Of a stretch of 64,000 nt of DNA, positions 10,430-22,189 are shown in pieces; the first letter of the stretch is position 1, and each line of letters begins with the position of its first letter. A model generated the notes under the pieces. That model ran no database searches and had not been told where the DNA came from. It saw only the letters and a list, made by a program, of their open reading frames with translations. The position numbers and the translations under genes were made by a program. Source of the DNA: Epiperipatus broadwayi (lineage: Eukaryota; Onychophora; Udeonychophora; Euonychophora; Peripatidae); the NCBI GenBank assembly GCA_028023455.1, contig JAQFVV010006215.1:2828230-2892229 (forward strand), in the 5' to 3' direction.

Positions 10430-11075
10430 ATCAAAGTAAAAATGTTAAACACTCCTCACTTAAAAAGAATATTACATATTTTAATCACTTATATACATAT
10501 GTATTATTATGTAATATTCAAATTATGTACATATCAATTTTAGTATGAGTACATAATAATATATGTAATTAAAGAGAGAGGATTTTCACCTTTAATATAT
10601 GTGCTGTACTTATTAATTCTTTCTCTTTAATTACATATGATCTCTGCACTTAGCAAATAAATATTACAGTTTCTAAGAATTTGTAATATTAACATGTAGT
10701 AAATTGAAACATTTTGCTGAAGTTAATATGTGAAAGAAAATAATGGATGTAAAAGTTTAATAGAGAAACATCTTCATGCTCTCAAACTAAGATGCTTCAG
10801 ATTGGCCTATATAATTAGAATGTAGGTTTAAAGATATGACAGCCATTCTTATCTTTTCAAAAGTCTCTATCTTGTGTTTGGTTTTGAGAATATTCTCAGT
10901 ATTCAATATGACATCACTGAACTATTATAAAATCAGTACAGTGCATATATTAAAGGTGGAAATCCTTTTTCATTAATTACACATATTTTATGTACACATA
11001 CTAAAATTGATATATACATAAAGGGTATATATTTAACTTATAACAGAAATATCTAATGATATATATCAATTATAA
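10430..11075 (+). repeat. Second direct copy of repeat R segment, split by F2
   Basis: The stretch AAAGAATATTACATATTTTAATCACTTAT (about 10467) parallels 9397-9425, and the segment around 11020-11065 parallels 10295-10345. In the first copy the interruption is the hAT element, in the second it is foldback F2 copy b. Each empty copy therefore reveals the insertion in the other. Confidence 0.5.
10520..11020. mobile_element. Foldback element family F2, copy b
   Basis: The ends are inverted: ATCAATTTTAGTATGAGTAC at about 10525 against its complement near 10998, and ATGTAATTAAAGAGAGAGG with CACCTTTAATATATG against the mirror segment at about 10935-10985. The interior (CTTCATGCTCTCAAACTAAG, GCTTCAGATTGGCCTATATA) is the right half of copy a at 5962-6646. 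One internal arm is missing, so this copy is a deletion derivative. Confidence 0.65.
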
Positions 11076-11587
11076 GTATCCAGTCCATTTAAAGTATGAT
11101 ATAGTTTTACATTTTCATTTACGTACCTCTACTAAAAACTTAAAAAGGAATAGAGACAATTTTTTTTACATATTAAATGCTTTTATTGGCTGTTCACTAA
11201 AAAGAAAAAAAAATTGTTTCTTCAAACACAATTGGGGTTTTTAGATTTAACTTGAAATAAAAGTATGGGGGGGGGATCCAGAAATTAATTAAGTCAATCA
11301 AGCATTTAATATAAAAAATTGTTTTTATCTCTATAATATATAATGAAGTGCTTTTAAACTCCCTAATGTAAAAATTTATCAGCTTAGTAAATTATTACTT
11401 TTCTAATGTAAAAATGAATCACAAAATGAATTATCAAATTACAAAAGTGAAAAGCATTAGCATAGGGATTTTAAACTTCTACGCTCCATGATTTAACATT
11501 TTAAACACTGCTATAAATGAAACTGGTCAAATTTTTAAAAAATATACTGAGAATCCTTTTTTAATCAATTTTTTTAAGAATGTTACA

Positions 11588-11932
11588 TATTACTTAAATG
11601 AAGCTTGCAATCATAACAAATAAAATCGATAGTGAGCACTATTTAAAACATCCCCACTCTTCCTATCTAAGACACTAAGCAACCTATTTAAAAAACTAAG
11701 GTGTCCTATCACTTTATTAGACATTTTAAACAAATGTGCAAAATTTCAATACATTATACTGAACTTAAATGTATTAAATATTGATTTTAAAATGTTAAAA
11801 AACAAAATTGAATTAAAAGAAAAAAAATTATACCATTTTCTCATGAGATATTTAAAACAAATGAAAGTTCTAAGAATAGTTTTTAACTATGATATGAGAA
11901 AATTTCCCACCCTCTGTTCCATATCTAAGAAA
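11588..11932 (-). repeat. Repeat R arm, empty-site copy
   Basis: Reverse-strand counterpart of 8587-8941. It runs uninterrupted across the position where the F3 retroposon sits in the other copy. Beyond 11932 a second partial match to the TATCTAAGAAACTAGG motif suggests R contained internal tandem units. Confidence 0.7.
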
Positions 11933-14526
11933 CTAGGTGACCTACTGAAAAGATGAATGTCTTATATGGATTACTCTGGTATTACTTAATTATATTAAAC
12001 CTCAATCATGCTTTAGTAATCTATAGATAAACTGCCCAGAACTTTTTGTTGCTACCTGAAAGCCAGTTCTTATAGTCATCCATTTATTTAGTCCAACTAA
12101 CCATCCAGAGTTGATCAGTAAATAGATATCTAGATATTATTAGCAAAAAGATAAGATTTCAGGTTAATTTGAATTAATTAAATATCTATATGCTCATTTT
12201 AAAAATGAAACAAAAATGAAACACAATTATAATGTGGCATAGTCTTACTCACAAATGATATCATATTTCTATATATGAGCTCATCATTTATCTTTATCAG
12301 TAATCAATAATGCTATTAATTGATTTATGATTTCTCCTTTCTAAAATCAGAGTTCTTTTTGACGATGATCTCAACATTAATTTTTTATTTAATATTACAT
12401 CTAAAAACTGAAATACAAGAATTCCTCCCCACTTCAATTCATAATGCATTTTTACAAATGTTAAGATTCCTGCAATATATACTCACCATAATCCTATCTA
12501 AAATTTATCTTTAAACTTGATTCATTACACAATATTTACAAATAAACTATCAAGGCTGATGAATCAGATTCACATTTAACATTACAAATGCACTGTGTGA
12601 CAAAGAAAACATTTCTTCATGTTTGAAAAATGCCATTTTTCCAGAGAGTTAAGATTATAAGTTTTCTCACTAAAAGTTGATTACTTTAATAATCTCCATA
12701 CTTCCTTCTTTTTTATTCTTCATATAAATAAAGATACAATAAAAGACAAATGATTCCCAAGATGGCTGAACCAGCACTCATCTGTTGGCCCAGGTCACCA
12801 ACTCTCATATATATATATCTTTATTATATGAAGTGTTATTTAATGCACACAGTGGTATTGCACTTAAATTATTGTGGACAATTAGTTGGTATTATTGATT
12901 ATAAAAGCCAACTATAGCCATACCTGTTTATCAAACATGCCCATTTAATGATGCAGTGTGAAAAGTTCAGTAAACCAAAACAATCTTTCTCTATGGCAAT
13001 ATGAACCAAATAAAAAATAAATACTATTTTAATAATGTTTAAAAACTGAAAATCATATTCTATAGTAAAAGTAAACTAGAAAATATCTATTTTCATTGAT
13101 CATTTTATCGACCACTAAGCTGTGACCGCCTTACAAGTGGTATGCCATGCAAACCAAAAAGTAATCATACATATATAAAGACATTTATAATAGAACTGGG
13201 AATGCTTAAATGGTGAAATAGTCTTGTACAATTGGACAATCCAAGGACAATATTCCCACTTCAACTGAAGTGGTTGCCTTGTTTCTTTCAAGCTTATGCC
13301 TCCTAAATAGTCATGAAGCACGAATAGAGGTGTTTTGAAAGTTTAACATTGCAGTTGATATAACAAAATTTTTGAATAACTAATGGAGAAATGGACATAT
13401 ATAATTGGACAATTTTGTGAACAATAATTTAAGCACAAGAAGTTGGGTTTATGTGTGCGAGTCTGGAGGGGCAGGTAAAATTTGTGTCACTGCACATCTG
13501 GAACCATAAAAACCTGCTCACCTATCCATATGTTTATACTTGAATGTTTAAAAATCATATGCACTGAATCAATTGTATGGGTGCGGATGCGCTTGACATG
13601 CACCGGCACTCCCTAAATTTGTTTGTAACAGTTCTTGTTGATTGCATTGTAATATCCAAACTTATGCCTCTCGAATTGTCTTGAGGCGCAAATAAAGGCA
13701 TTTGAAAGTAAGCTATGCATATATTTATTTTTTAATATTGTTTATCGGTTTGCTTTTTCACAATCTATAAATATAAAATTACATTGCTATTAATAGGAGC
13801 ATACTTAAAAATTATTATTATTGTTATTTACACTTATTAACCGTTTTACTAAATAGACTTAAAAAATATTTTTGTATACATATATTTAATATTAATATTA
13901 AATGGTACAATAATATTTCACATATGATATTAATGTTTTCTATTGATCTTTATTTAAATAAATTTCCCAATAACAATAGTCTTTTTTTTTTAAGTTGAAA
14001 AATAAACTTCTGGCCAAATGTTATTTAAAGTGCTTTTGTTTAAAATATTTTTTTAATATTTCCTATTTAATTGAAAATGGTATATACCATATATTGATTA
14101 TTAATATCATTTTTTTGAAATTGAAATAAGAATTTCAATGATGATAATCATTACGTTAAAACATAAAGAAGGCAATTTTTTTTTATTTAAATAGTTTCTT
14201 CTAAAAATTCCACCCCCTCACTTTAACCACTAATACATAATAATAAAAAAAAGTTTGACTAGTAAGTTGTGGATTTCTCACTTAACTTTTTCATAGTGAG
14301 ATAGAAAACTAATGGAAGTTATAATAAAATATTAATTTGCAATTATCTTTCATATCTAAAAATGGGATTAACATTTGTCTGTTGCAATGTGTGTCTGTGT
14401 ATCTGTATATATAAGGCAATAATATAGATTTGCACTTTCAGATAATATTTTATTCGAGATAAATTTTAAATAAATATTTGGTAACAAAAGTTATTACATT
14501 AATAAAAAAAAAATTTTTTTTTTAAA
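11933..14526. other. Repeat-poor AT-rich DNA
   Basis: At 12750-12835 there is an F1-like scrap (AACCAGCACTCATCTGTTGG, then a TA run). The rest shows no gene I can support. Frames such as 13115-13321 (minus) contain no recognisable domain. A long A/T homopolymer junction at 14500-14526 marks the 5' truncation point of the next LINE. Confidence 0.5.
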
Positions 14527-15190
14527 TGTTAAAAAGACTAAAGTAATGTTTAATAGATTTTCTCAAAATATGAAAATAAAGATTGATTATGATGAGTTAG
14601 AAGAAATTAACCGTTACAAATACCTTGGTCAGATTATTAATACAGATGGAAATATAATGGATGAAATTAATCATAGAATTAAACTTGGTTGGAGTGCTTT
14701 TGGTAGAAATAACTTGATACTAAAAGGAAATATGCCTATGTGTTTGAAAAGGAAGGTTTTTAATAAATGTGTTTTGCCAGTTCTTACTTATGGATCTGAG
14801 ACTTGGACACTTAATAGAAGAGCAATACAGAGACTTCAGACTACTCAAAGAAGTATGGAGAGATGCATTGTTGGGAGTAATAAGAAGGGATCGAAAACGC
14901 AATGTATGGGTAAGAGAACAAATAGGTGTTACTGACCTCATTGAAAAAATTAAAAGACTGAAGTGGAGTTGGGCTGGACATATTGTTAGAAGAGATGATA
15001 ATAGATGGACAATTGAAATTTTAAACTGGATTCCAAGAGATTGTAAAAGACCCAGAAAGAGACCACATATAAGATGGATGGATGAAATAAGAAAGTGTGT
15101 AGGGGTGATGTGGAGAAGAGAAGCTAAAGACAGGAAAAGATGGATTGAACTTGGAGAGACCTTCATCCTGCAGTGGATTGATAATGGTTG
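14527..15190 (+). pseudogene. RTE-type LINE 3' fragment with frameshift
   Basis: Two overlapping frames encode consecutive parts of one protein. 14546-14935 gives the segment after the RT core (KIDYDELEEINRYKYLGQII, TDGNIMDEINHRIKLGWSAF, then YGSETWTLNRRAIQRLQ), and 14769-15191 gives KWSWAGHIVRRDD, WIPRDCKRPRKRP, RWMDEIRKC. They are in different phases because of an extra T near 14867 compared with the copy at 7487. RT catalytic motifs and endonuclease are absent through 5' truncation, which is typical of LINE insertion. This is the best-preserved C-terminal block in the window. It ends with ATTGATAATGG and a (GAT)n tail. Confidence 0.88.
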
Positions 15191-15293
15191 ATGATGATGA
15201 TGAATGAACTCTTGAGCCCTTGAATATACTTATGTCATTTTTATCTTTGGTCCTGACTTCAGAGTCATAGAAATAGACATCTATCCTTGTGGT

Positions 15294-15336
<43 letters not shown>

Positions 15337-15420
15337 TGAACTCTTGAGCCCTTGAATATACTTATGTCATTTTTATCTTTGGTCCTGACTTCAGAGTCAT
15401 AGAAATAGACATCTATCCTT
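15186..15420 (+). repeat. Duplicated LINE tail plus flank
   Basis: 15186-15288 and 15291-15420 share GGTT(GAT)n followed by about 85 bp of unique flank (GAACTCTTGAGCCCTTG ... ATCTATCCTT). They differ mainly in GAT repeat number (about 4 versus 13). Unequal exchange or slippage at the microsatellite tail explains it. Confidence 0.85.
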
Positions 15421-15439
15421 ATTTGAATTATCTTTTGTT

Positions 15440-15562
15440 ATTTTTGTTTTTTTATATTTTTTTTAAGTGTCATAGCATCGGCCAGGATGTAAACCCGCAC
15501 CCCGGGAAACTTCCTGCAAGTGCAAGGCAGTTGCGCTAACCTCTCAACCACCAATGCAAGAC
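15440..15562 (-). mobile_element. tRNA-Gly-derived SINE-A, copy 1 (12-bp TSD)
   Basis: On the minus strand it starts GCATTGGTGG and ends TGATGC... like the tRNA-related head, then TATGACACTTAAAAAAA, the family tail. Flanking TTATCTTTTGTT occurs at 15428-15439 and 15563-15574, a 12-bp target duplication showing retroposition. The anticodon arm is distorted by an insertion. Confidence 0.8.
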
Positions 15563-15680
15563 TTATCTTTTGTTTTTGGCATCTATTTTTGCCAAATTAT
15601 AAATCAAACATACTATTTTTCTGCAAGGATAGTTTTTAAAAAAAATTTTGAGTCAACACTTTTATTTTATCAGATGTAAT

Positions 15681-15838
15681 AATATAAACAAAGGAATAAA
15701 CCTCCAGTCATGCACTTTTTATCAATTTACATCAGCCATAAGCATCAGTTTAAAAAGCATAGTTATGCATGAGTGCATGTAAACTCATAAAATATGCATG
15801 ACTGAAGGTTTATTCCTTTCTTTATATTAGATACATAG
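15681..15838. repeat. Foldback repeat F10
   Basis: Arms of about 35-45 bp (15681-15715 and 15794-15838) share AAAGGAATAAACCT and its complement with few mismatches, around a loop of about 80 nt containing smaller palindromes (GCATAGTTATGCATGAGTGC). Confidence 0.7.
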
Positions 15839-16252
15839 TTAAACGCTATATAAATATACTATTTATTACAGTAAAGTTAATAATAATAATGTTTTTCTCT
15901 CTTACTTCCTCTCTCTTTTAATTCTTATAATTCAGAGTTATAGTAATTATTTTTTATTTTTTAAAAAAATAACTTTTACCACAATCAAGAAAGGTTGTTG
16001 TTTTCTTTACAGTTTTTTATTAAAAGTTCTAACATTTGCCAAGAGTGATAAAATTTGTCATATGCAAATAAATGTTTTTCTTTTTATAATAAATTAATGA
16101 TTAGATAAAATTATTTATTTAAAAAAAATCTAAGGATATATGTAATTAATATTAATTGAATTCCTAAACATATCCAATTACTAAATTTATATATATCTCA
16201 TACTTTAAATATAATCACATATGCATTTTCCAAATAATCAATATGGAGTATA

Positions 16253-16600
16253 AATATTTGAAAACCAGGAACTCTTCACAAACCTGGAGTTTAATTGTAA
16301 ATATAGGGACTTGAACTCAGACTTTTAAGCACCCACCAACTATCCACACTATCTCATACAACTGATACACATGACCACACACATGTAGAAAAGATACATA
16401 ATCACCAATATACGTATTTCATGCTAAACCAGCATTCATCAGTTGGTCCAGATTATCATTTCCCACACATATATATAATCAGTGCTCAGTTTATATTAAG
16501 ATAGCAAATCTTCACACTTTAATGGATAGGCTGTGGTCATGTGTATCAGTTGTATGAGATAGTGTGCTTGAAAATCTGAGTTCAAGTCCCTATATTTACA
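16253..16600. mobile_element. Foldback element family F1, copy b (13-bp TSD)
   Basis: Same 5' extension (AAATATTTGAAAACCAGG) and terminal B-box-like segments as copy a. The target duplication AATATGGAGTATA lies at 16240-16252 and 16601-16613. The interior retains the non-palindromic centre (ATCAGTGCTCAGTTTATATT ... CTTTAATGGATAGG), while part of the right arm is deleted. Confidence 0.82.
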
Positions 16601-16849
16601 AATATGGAGTATATAAATTATAATATTCAAGTTGTATTTGAAGCTAACAGTTAAGTTAGACTTTATGTGATCTGTATTTCAGTGAATGATTAATAAATTA
16701 TTTATATATAACTTCTAATAGAATTATGTTTTATTGTTTTTATTCATTTATTATTCATTTTCTGCACACTCTTGAAAAACAATGAACTGATAGTTGACTG
16801 TATATTTTTAATCATAATTAAAATGGCAATTAAAAATTCACCTTTTTTC

Positions 16850-16950
16850 GAGCGTTGGTGGTCGAGAAGACAGCACAGCTGCCTTACAAGCAGTTGTCCC
16901 GGTTTAGTGGGTTCACTTCCTGGCTGATGCTATGACCCATGAAAAAAAAA
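16850..16950 (+). mobile_element. tRNA-Gly-derived SINE-A, copy 2
   Basis: tRNA-like head from 16852 to 16930, then CTATGACCCATG and an A9 tail. The T arm has an insertion (GGTTTAGTGGGTTCAC) shared with copy 6 at 43016, defining a subfamily. The anticodon position reads TAC. Confidence 0.8.
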
Positions 16951-17430
16951 TCAACTTATCAATCAAAATTTAGAGTTTACTAAAGTAGTAATTGAAATAA
17001 ATCAAGATACTACAAATCTCTAGTGCTCGTTATAATACTTAAATGACAGCCAATCAGATGGCATGGATAGCTGTCGAAATAATGTCCAAATCTAAACACA
17101 CAACAAAGATTTTACGAGACAAGGGTGGCCACCCTTTTCTCTACTCTTCTTTCTATATATCTAAGCCAGTCGTAAGCATTTAGGTTTGAAAGCTTGAAGC
17201 TTTAAATATCTTCACAAATAACCCACTGAGTCCAAATCACAAATTATTCACTTTAAATTTTTTAATTTGTAATAACCCATTTTTAAAACGTTGCTGCCAT
17301 TCTTCCTACTTCAAGTTTCTGGGACATACAATTTTTATTATTATTTATTTACAAATGGAAATTATTATAAAAATTGTATAAATAAAAACAATATCCTTTG
17401 TTCATAATAAAAGCTGTTATAAATTTATAA

Positions 17431-18095
17431 TTAGTAAAGTTTCAGTGTTTCAAATGTTAGATAAGTAAAGGTTTAGTTAATTTAATTTATTAACTGTAGC
17501 TGAGTGCTCTTTCAGCTGGGTAAACATGAGATGTTAGAAAGCATAAAGTAAAAGAAGTGTGGTTTATTACTTATAACAACTAATCCATTAATAAAAAGAA
17601 TAGTGTTCAACTCTCCAAAAAATGAAATATGTAAATCATTAAACAATGAGGATTGCCAAATTCCTCTACAACCTTTGTGATAAATGGTTAACCAGAGCCA
17701 GCACTTAAAATATCTGTCAGGAACCTCTCCCCAAACCCCTGACCATGGTTTCGTGCTTTGGCACTCCTCGGAGAGGTGTCAGGGTAGGTTCAGACACTAG
17801 ATCTAAAAATACCAACCCAAAGCCAAGCACTTATCTAAAAGTTATCTACTGAGGAGTGCCAAAGCACGAAACCATGGTCAGCGGTTGGGGGGGGGGTTCC
17901 TGACAGAGATATTTTAAGTACTGGCTCTGGCTAAGCATTTATCACAAAGCTTGTAGAAGAATTGGCAATCCTCATTGCCCATGAATACTATGATTCTAGC
18001 CTCATGGGCCAAAAGTGTACTACACTACAGTTAACAAACTAAACTGAATAAACCTTTACTTAACCAACATTTGAAACATTGAAACTTTACTAATT
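17431..18095. repeat. Outer inverted repeat enclosing foldback F4
   Basis: 17431-17510 (TTAGTAAAGTTTCAGTGTTT ... ATTAACTGTAG) is mirrored by 18020-18095. Between the outer arms lies a second, independent palindrome (F4). The intervening flanks, 17515-17645 and 17985-18020, are not complementary. Confidence 0.7.
17646..17985. mobile_element. Foldback element family F4, copy a
   Basis: CAATGAGGATTGCCAA at the left and its complement at the right bound arms of about 120 bp. The core includes GTGCCAAAGCACGAAACCAT in both orientations. The second copy at 42706 confirms a family. The element is GC-richer than its surroundings and has no ORF. Confidence 0.8.
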
Positions 18096-18350
18096 TCAGT
18101 AGAATAAGAAAAAGGAAAATAATTCTGAATATTTAATTTTATATTAATTATAAAAGGTTATGGATTATTGATTATGGATAAATGCTAGTCATTTTAATTT
18201 TTTTTAATTTAAAATATTTTTATTTATATTTTATCAAGACATTTAATAAAACCATTCTTAAAAAACTTTGTCTTTTGTTGTTTTGAATAATTTACTAATC
18301 TTGCACACATAACTTGTTTTTAATTAGCAAAATTTTGTTACCTTTAATTA

Positions 18351-18630
18351 AACAGGCAAAACTCTCCATACATTAGTGCCACTCTGTGCCAACCAGAGTA
18401 ATCAATGGATGCCAAAAGGCTTGTGCATAAAATCCCCATCTAATGCCTACTCGTCCAATATCCCCAGACTAGTTTCTGGCTTTTTGTTTCTGGTTGGCAC
18501 AGGGTGGCACTACTGTATGGAGAGATTTGCCTGTTTTAATAACAGTTATGTGTTATCATACTGTATGGAGAGATTTGTCTTTTAATAACAGTTATGTGCT
18601 AGCATAAGAGATGGTGATCATGTGATGTTT
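18351..18630 (-). mobile_element. Palindromic retroposon F3, copy 2
   Basis: It has the left terminus AACAGGCAAAACTCTCC and the right terminus GATCATGTGATGTTTA of the family. The inverted body is reduced. A tandem duplication (about 18512-18550 and 18559-18598, ACTGTATGGAGAGATTTG ... AACAGTTATGTG) lies in the right half. The target duplication is unclear (CTTTAATTA versus CTTTTATTTA). Confidence 0.78.
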
Positions 18631-19374
18631 AGTGGTTTAACTTTTATTTACTAAAATATTCCAAAATAGTTAATATAAAGGCTTCTAGACCACATGAAAA
18701 TAATATCAATAATAATTTCAAGATTAGTTGCTCAAGAGATATATTTGAGCAGTTAAGTGGCAGAATAAACATAATTGCTGTAATTGATCAAAAATATTTT
18801 TTTTTATCAATTAGAAATCAATCCATAAACTTTTAGTTATCAAGTTAACTATTTTATTAAGCCACACAGGGCATAAAAAATGCATAATCAGAGTGCAGAT
18901 TGTGTCAATGAGACAAATCATTGTGATAGACTTGTGAACCCATCTTATGCTTACCCATGAATAATGACATTGTTCAGGATCTGATTTATTATACAATACA
19001 GATGACCAATGGAATGGCAATGAAAGTAAATAAATAGCCAATGGCATAAATAGGTCAAATGGAGTTCTAGGTCAGTGAATCTCATTGTTTCTAGTAAGGG
19101 ATATAGCTATATATATTAAAAGTTCAATCAAAAAAAAACAAATAGCATCAGACAACTGTAAGACATCAGATAACAGTAAATCCATCCACTGTGGTATGCT
19201 GAAGCCTGGGAGCATGAAACAATTAATTACTGACCTAATCATACTTGCATACTCTGAGTTTTTATAATTTAAATTGTATATATATCTTGTTAATAGTTAT
19301 ATATGTCTTGTTATTGTCTACATCAAACTTTGGATGTTAACAAAACAACAAGTTTGATTTAAAAGTGTTTTTAA
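18631..19374. other. AT-rich intergenic DNA
   Basis: No supported feature. Confidence 0.5.
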
Positions 19375-20475
19375 TATTATGGATCATATCCAAGTATAGA
19401 GAGAAGTTATAGAAAGGAACAATGAATATGAGTTGTCATTATGCTTAGGATTTGTAGGTTATTAAAATGCATTTGGTTCTGTAAGCACTCCTTTACTGAT
19501 TAAAGATTGGATCATCAAGGTATAGACCAGGATATTGTCATATTCTGAAAAAATATTTATAAAAATGCAATAACAACAATTAGATTACATAATGATACTA
19601 AAAAAATTAACATTGAGAAGGATGTATAAAAGGATGATTTCATATCTCCAAAAACTTTTTACAGCAGTTTTGCAAGAAGTATTTTGCAGATTAAAATGGG
19701 AAGCTAAAGGAGTAAAAGTAAATGGAGATTATTTAAGTCATCTAGATTTTACAAATTCTGTAGTTGTTTTTGCAAATAATGTTTTACAGCTTCAGGAAAT
19801 ATTATTGCAAGATATCAGATGAAAATAAAAAAGTAGGAATAAAGGTCAATGTTAAAAAAGACTAAAGTAATGTTTAATGGATTTTTTCAAGAAAGAAAAT
19901 AAAGATTGATAATGATGAGTTAGAAGAATTTAACAACTATAAACATTTAGGTCAGATTATTACTACAGATGGAAATGCAATGGATGAAATTAATCTTAGA
20001 ATTAAACTTTTGGAGTGCTTTTGATAAAAAGAATTTAATATTAAAAGGAAAAATGCCTATTGTGTTTGAAAAGGAAAGTTTTTAATAAAAATGTGTTAAC
20101 CAGTTCTTACGTATGGAGCTGAGACTTGGATACTTAACAGAAGGCAATACAGAAACTTCAGATCACTCAATGAAGTATGGAGAGATGTATCTTAGGAATA
20201 ACAAGAAGAGATCAAAAAGATGTTACTGACATAAGTGAAAGAGCTAAGAGACTGAAGTGGAGTTAGGATGGACATATTGTTAGAAGAGATGATAATAAAT
20301 GGACAATTGAAACCTTAAACTGGATTCCAAGAGATTTTTAAGAGTCCTAGAAAGAGACAACACATAAGATGGATGGATGAAATAAGGGAAGTTTACTGGG
20401 GTGATGTGGCGAAGAAAGATAGATTGAACTAGGAGAGATCTTCATTCTGCAGCGGATTGTTAAAGGTTAAAAATG
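19375..20475 (+). pseudogene. RTE-type LINE fragment with dead RT core
   Basis: This is the longest LINE fragment in the window. In order it shows MDHIQV and NEYELSLCLGFVGY (RT motif A region, with the AFD-type motif degraded to NAFGS), ISPKLFTAVLQEVF preceded by DDF, then VKVNGDYLSHLDF. The position that should be the catalytic FADD reads FTNS, so the active-site aspartates are lost. Later parts are the KTKVM region, TDGNAMDEINLRIK, ETWILNRR, LKWS and WIPRD. Many frameshifts and stops follow, and GTTAAAAATGG replaces the GAT tail. It is useful as the only copy with the middle of the RT domain. Confidence 0.82.
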
Positions 20476-21151
20476 GTAAGGATTGTAAATATCTATTTTA
20501 ACATTTAGTTTTTAAATTGTGTGTTGTAATTGAATAACTGGAACATTATTCTGCAGAAATACCGATACGAATACAATAGTTAGGGATTAATTCGTTTTGT
20601 GAGTGGTCAGATGATTTGCAAATATTTCAAAATTTATTCTCAAAGTGCAATTTATCAATAAATTCTAATTGTAAAATCCCATATATTTATTTGCGTTGTA
20701 TCTATAATTAGTACATAATATTAAAAAAAGCAGATGTAATCACAGATTTCATAAATTATTGGCGACTTAATCTATTTGCAAAGAGCTTTATGAATTTATT
20801 ATTTGTACGAACTAAATAATACGAATGTGCACACATACTTTAAAATATAAATTGTGATTTTTGTCATTACTACAATCATCATTGAAAAACTAAAAAAAAT
20901 ATTAAATTGTAAATCAGCTATTATTAATTTGACCTGAATGTTGAATTTTTGATATTACGATTATTAGCAATTTACATATCTAAGGTAGAAAATTTAGATA
21001 AGCACTATAAATCATTTTAGTATATAGACATTTCTTTTTTTTTCTTTTTAATGCAGTGTATCCTGGTAAAGTAAATCTTATAATGACATTAGTACATCGA
21101 CTAAAGTTTTTTTTTTTATTATTCAATTTATTGCATAAAATAATAATATTG
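20476..21151. other. Single-copy-looking AT-rich DNA
   Basis: No gene or repeat recognised. CpG dinucleotides are a little commoner here than in the repeat-dense regions. Confidence 0.4.
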
Positions 21152-21250
21152 TCAAGCATTGGTGGTCGAGAGGTCAGCGACGGCTGCTTTACAAGCAGTT
21201 GTCCCGGGTTCGCTTCCCGGCTGATGCTATGACACATGAGAAAAAAAAAT
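21152..21250 (+). mobile_element. tRNA-Gly-derived SINE-A, copy 3 (intact fold)
   Basis: The whole element is a tRNA-like head followed by TATGACACATGAG and A9. It is the best-preserved copy and gives the family consensus. Its Pol III A box (TGGTCGAGAGG) is intact and the B box (GGTTCGCTTCC) differs by one base from consensus. Confidence 0.85.
21156..21227 (+). tRNA. tRNA-like cloverleaf (SINE head, anticodon TAC)
   Basis: A full 72-nt cloverleaf can be drawn: 7-bp acceptor stem GCATTGG/CTGATGC (two G-T pairs), D stem GTCG/CGAC, anticodon stem GCTGC/GCAGT with loop TTTACAA, and T stem CCGGG/CCCGG with loop TTCGCTT. The anticodon would be UAC (Val), but the body matches tRNA-Gly(UCC). Related copies at 31517 and 39590 keep TCC. 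Because it continues directly into the SINE tail and recurs, I consider it a SINE head, not a host tRNA gene. Confidence 0.6.
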
Positions 21251-21407
21251 CCAATTAAAAAAATGTATACAAAATAATTGATTCATGTATCTATCAGAAA
21301 TGCAGACCAGATTCTATGTATAAGTGTGACAGCACTAATTAAAATTTCTGTGATATAAATCTTGTAAGTGTATTATATTTATAATCATCTGCCTATAAAA
21401 AGAAATG

Positions 21408-21478
21408 CTCGGGAATTCATACGAAATTTGAGCCCGTGTCAAGTTGGACGGTCTACTAACTGTACCAAATCGGTAGTT
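21408..21478 (-). repeat. tRNA-like SINE-C, copy 2
   Basis: Minus-strand order: CTACCGATTTGGTACAGT (A-box-like), GGGCTCAAATTTCG (B-box-like), then TATGAATTCCCGAGC. The tail is shared with 21646-21725 and, more weakly, 690-772. Confidence 0.5.
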
Positions 21479-21645
21479 TATTAATTTATCTGCCTGTTAT
21501 AATTTAAGAGTAGAAGTATACTCGTATAGTATTAATCAAATAATATATAGTATCTCATTGCATTAATAAATATGACTGAATAAAATTTATTAACTTTTTG
21601 AATTAATTCTCTAAATAATTGTTGCTAACCTTAAAATAATCGAAG

Positions 21646-21725
21646 AATCGGGAATTCATAAAAAGTTGGAGCGCCAGAACCGGAATCTGACACTCCACCA
21701 CACACTAAACCACACTTGGCATTAC
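21646..21725 (-). repeat. tRNA-like SINE-C, copy 3
   Basis: Minus strand: GTGTGGTTTAGTGTGTGG (A-box-like) then GCTCCAACTTTTTATGAA and TTCCCGAT. It lies about 170 bp from copy 2 in the same orientation. Confidence 0.5.
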
Positions 21726-22189
21726 TAACACTTATAACTAAATTAATCATCATCATATTCTTTTTCTTATTATTTTCTGTCATTTAGAATCCTTGTTATT
21801 CTAAATCTTTTACGATATCAGCATCTCTTTGCAATAAGATACTGTTTGTGTAACCACATTTTCATGTTTCATTTATATACATGGTAATCTAATTTTTTAT
21901 TATTTGTTTTCTATGCTTTTTTTTTTTTTCTGAAATTAGAATGGCAATATATATTGTGTTTATTACGGTAGTTATGATTGCAATAATCGTATTAATACAG
22001 CATTTTAAACTTTTTATTTATCCAAGATTTAAGCTTATAGGATGCGTAATAAAATAAGTAAACTTAAATTAAATATCACATTTTATTTATGTTTTAAAAG
22101 AAAAACCCTTCGATTAACACTTAAGCAGTAAACGTTTTCAAATGAAATCCGATATCAAGAAGTCGGTTGCTTTCTAGTTTTATGCAATG

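Noticed and set aside
21156-21227. Functional tRNA-Val(UAC) gene
   Set aside because: The sequence is part of a dispersed SINE with a fixed tail and its body is tRNA-Gly-like; only the anticodon suggests Val.
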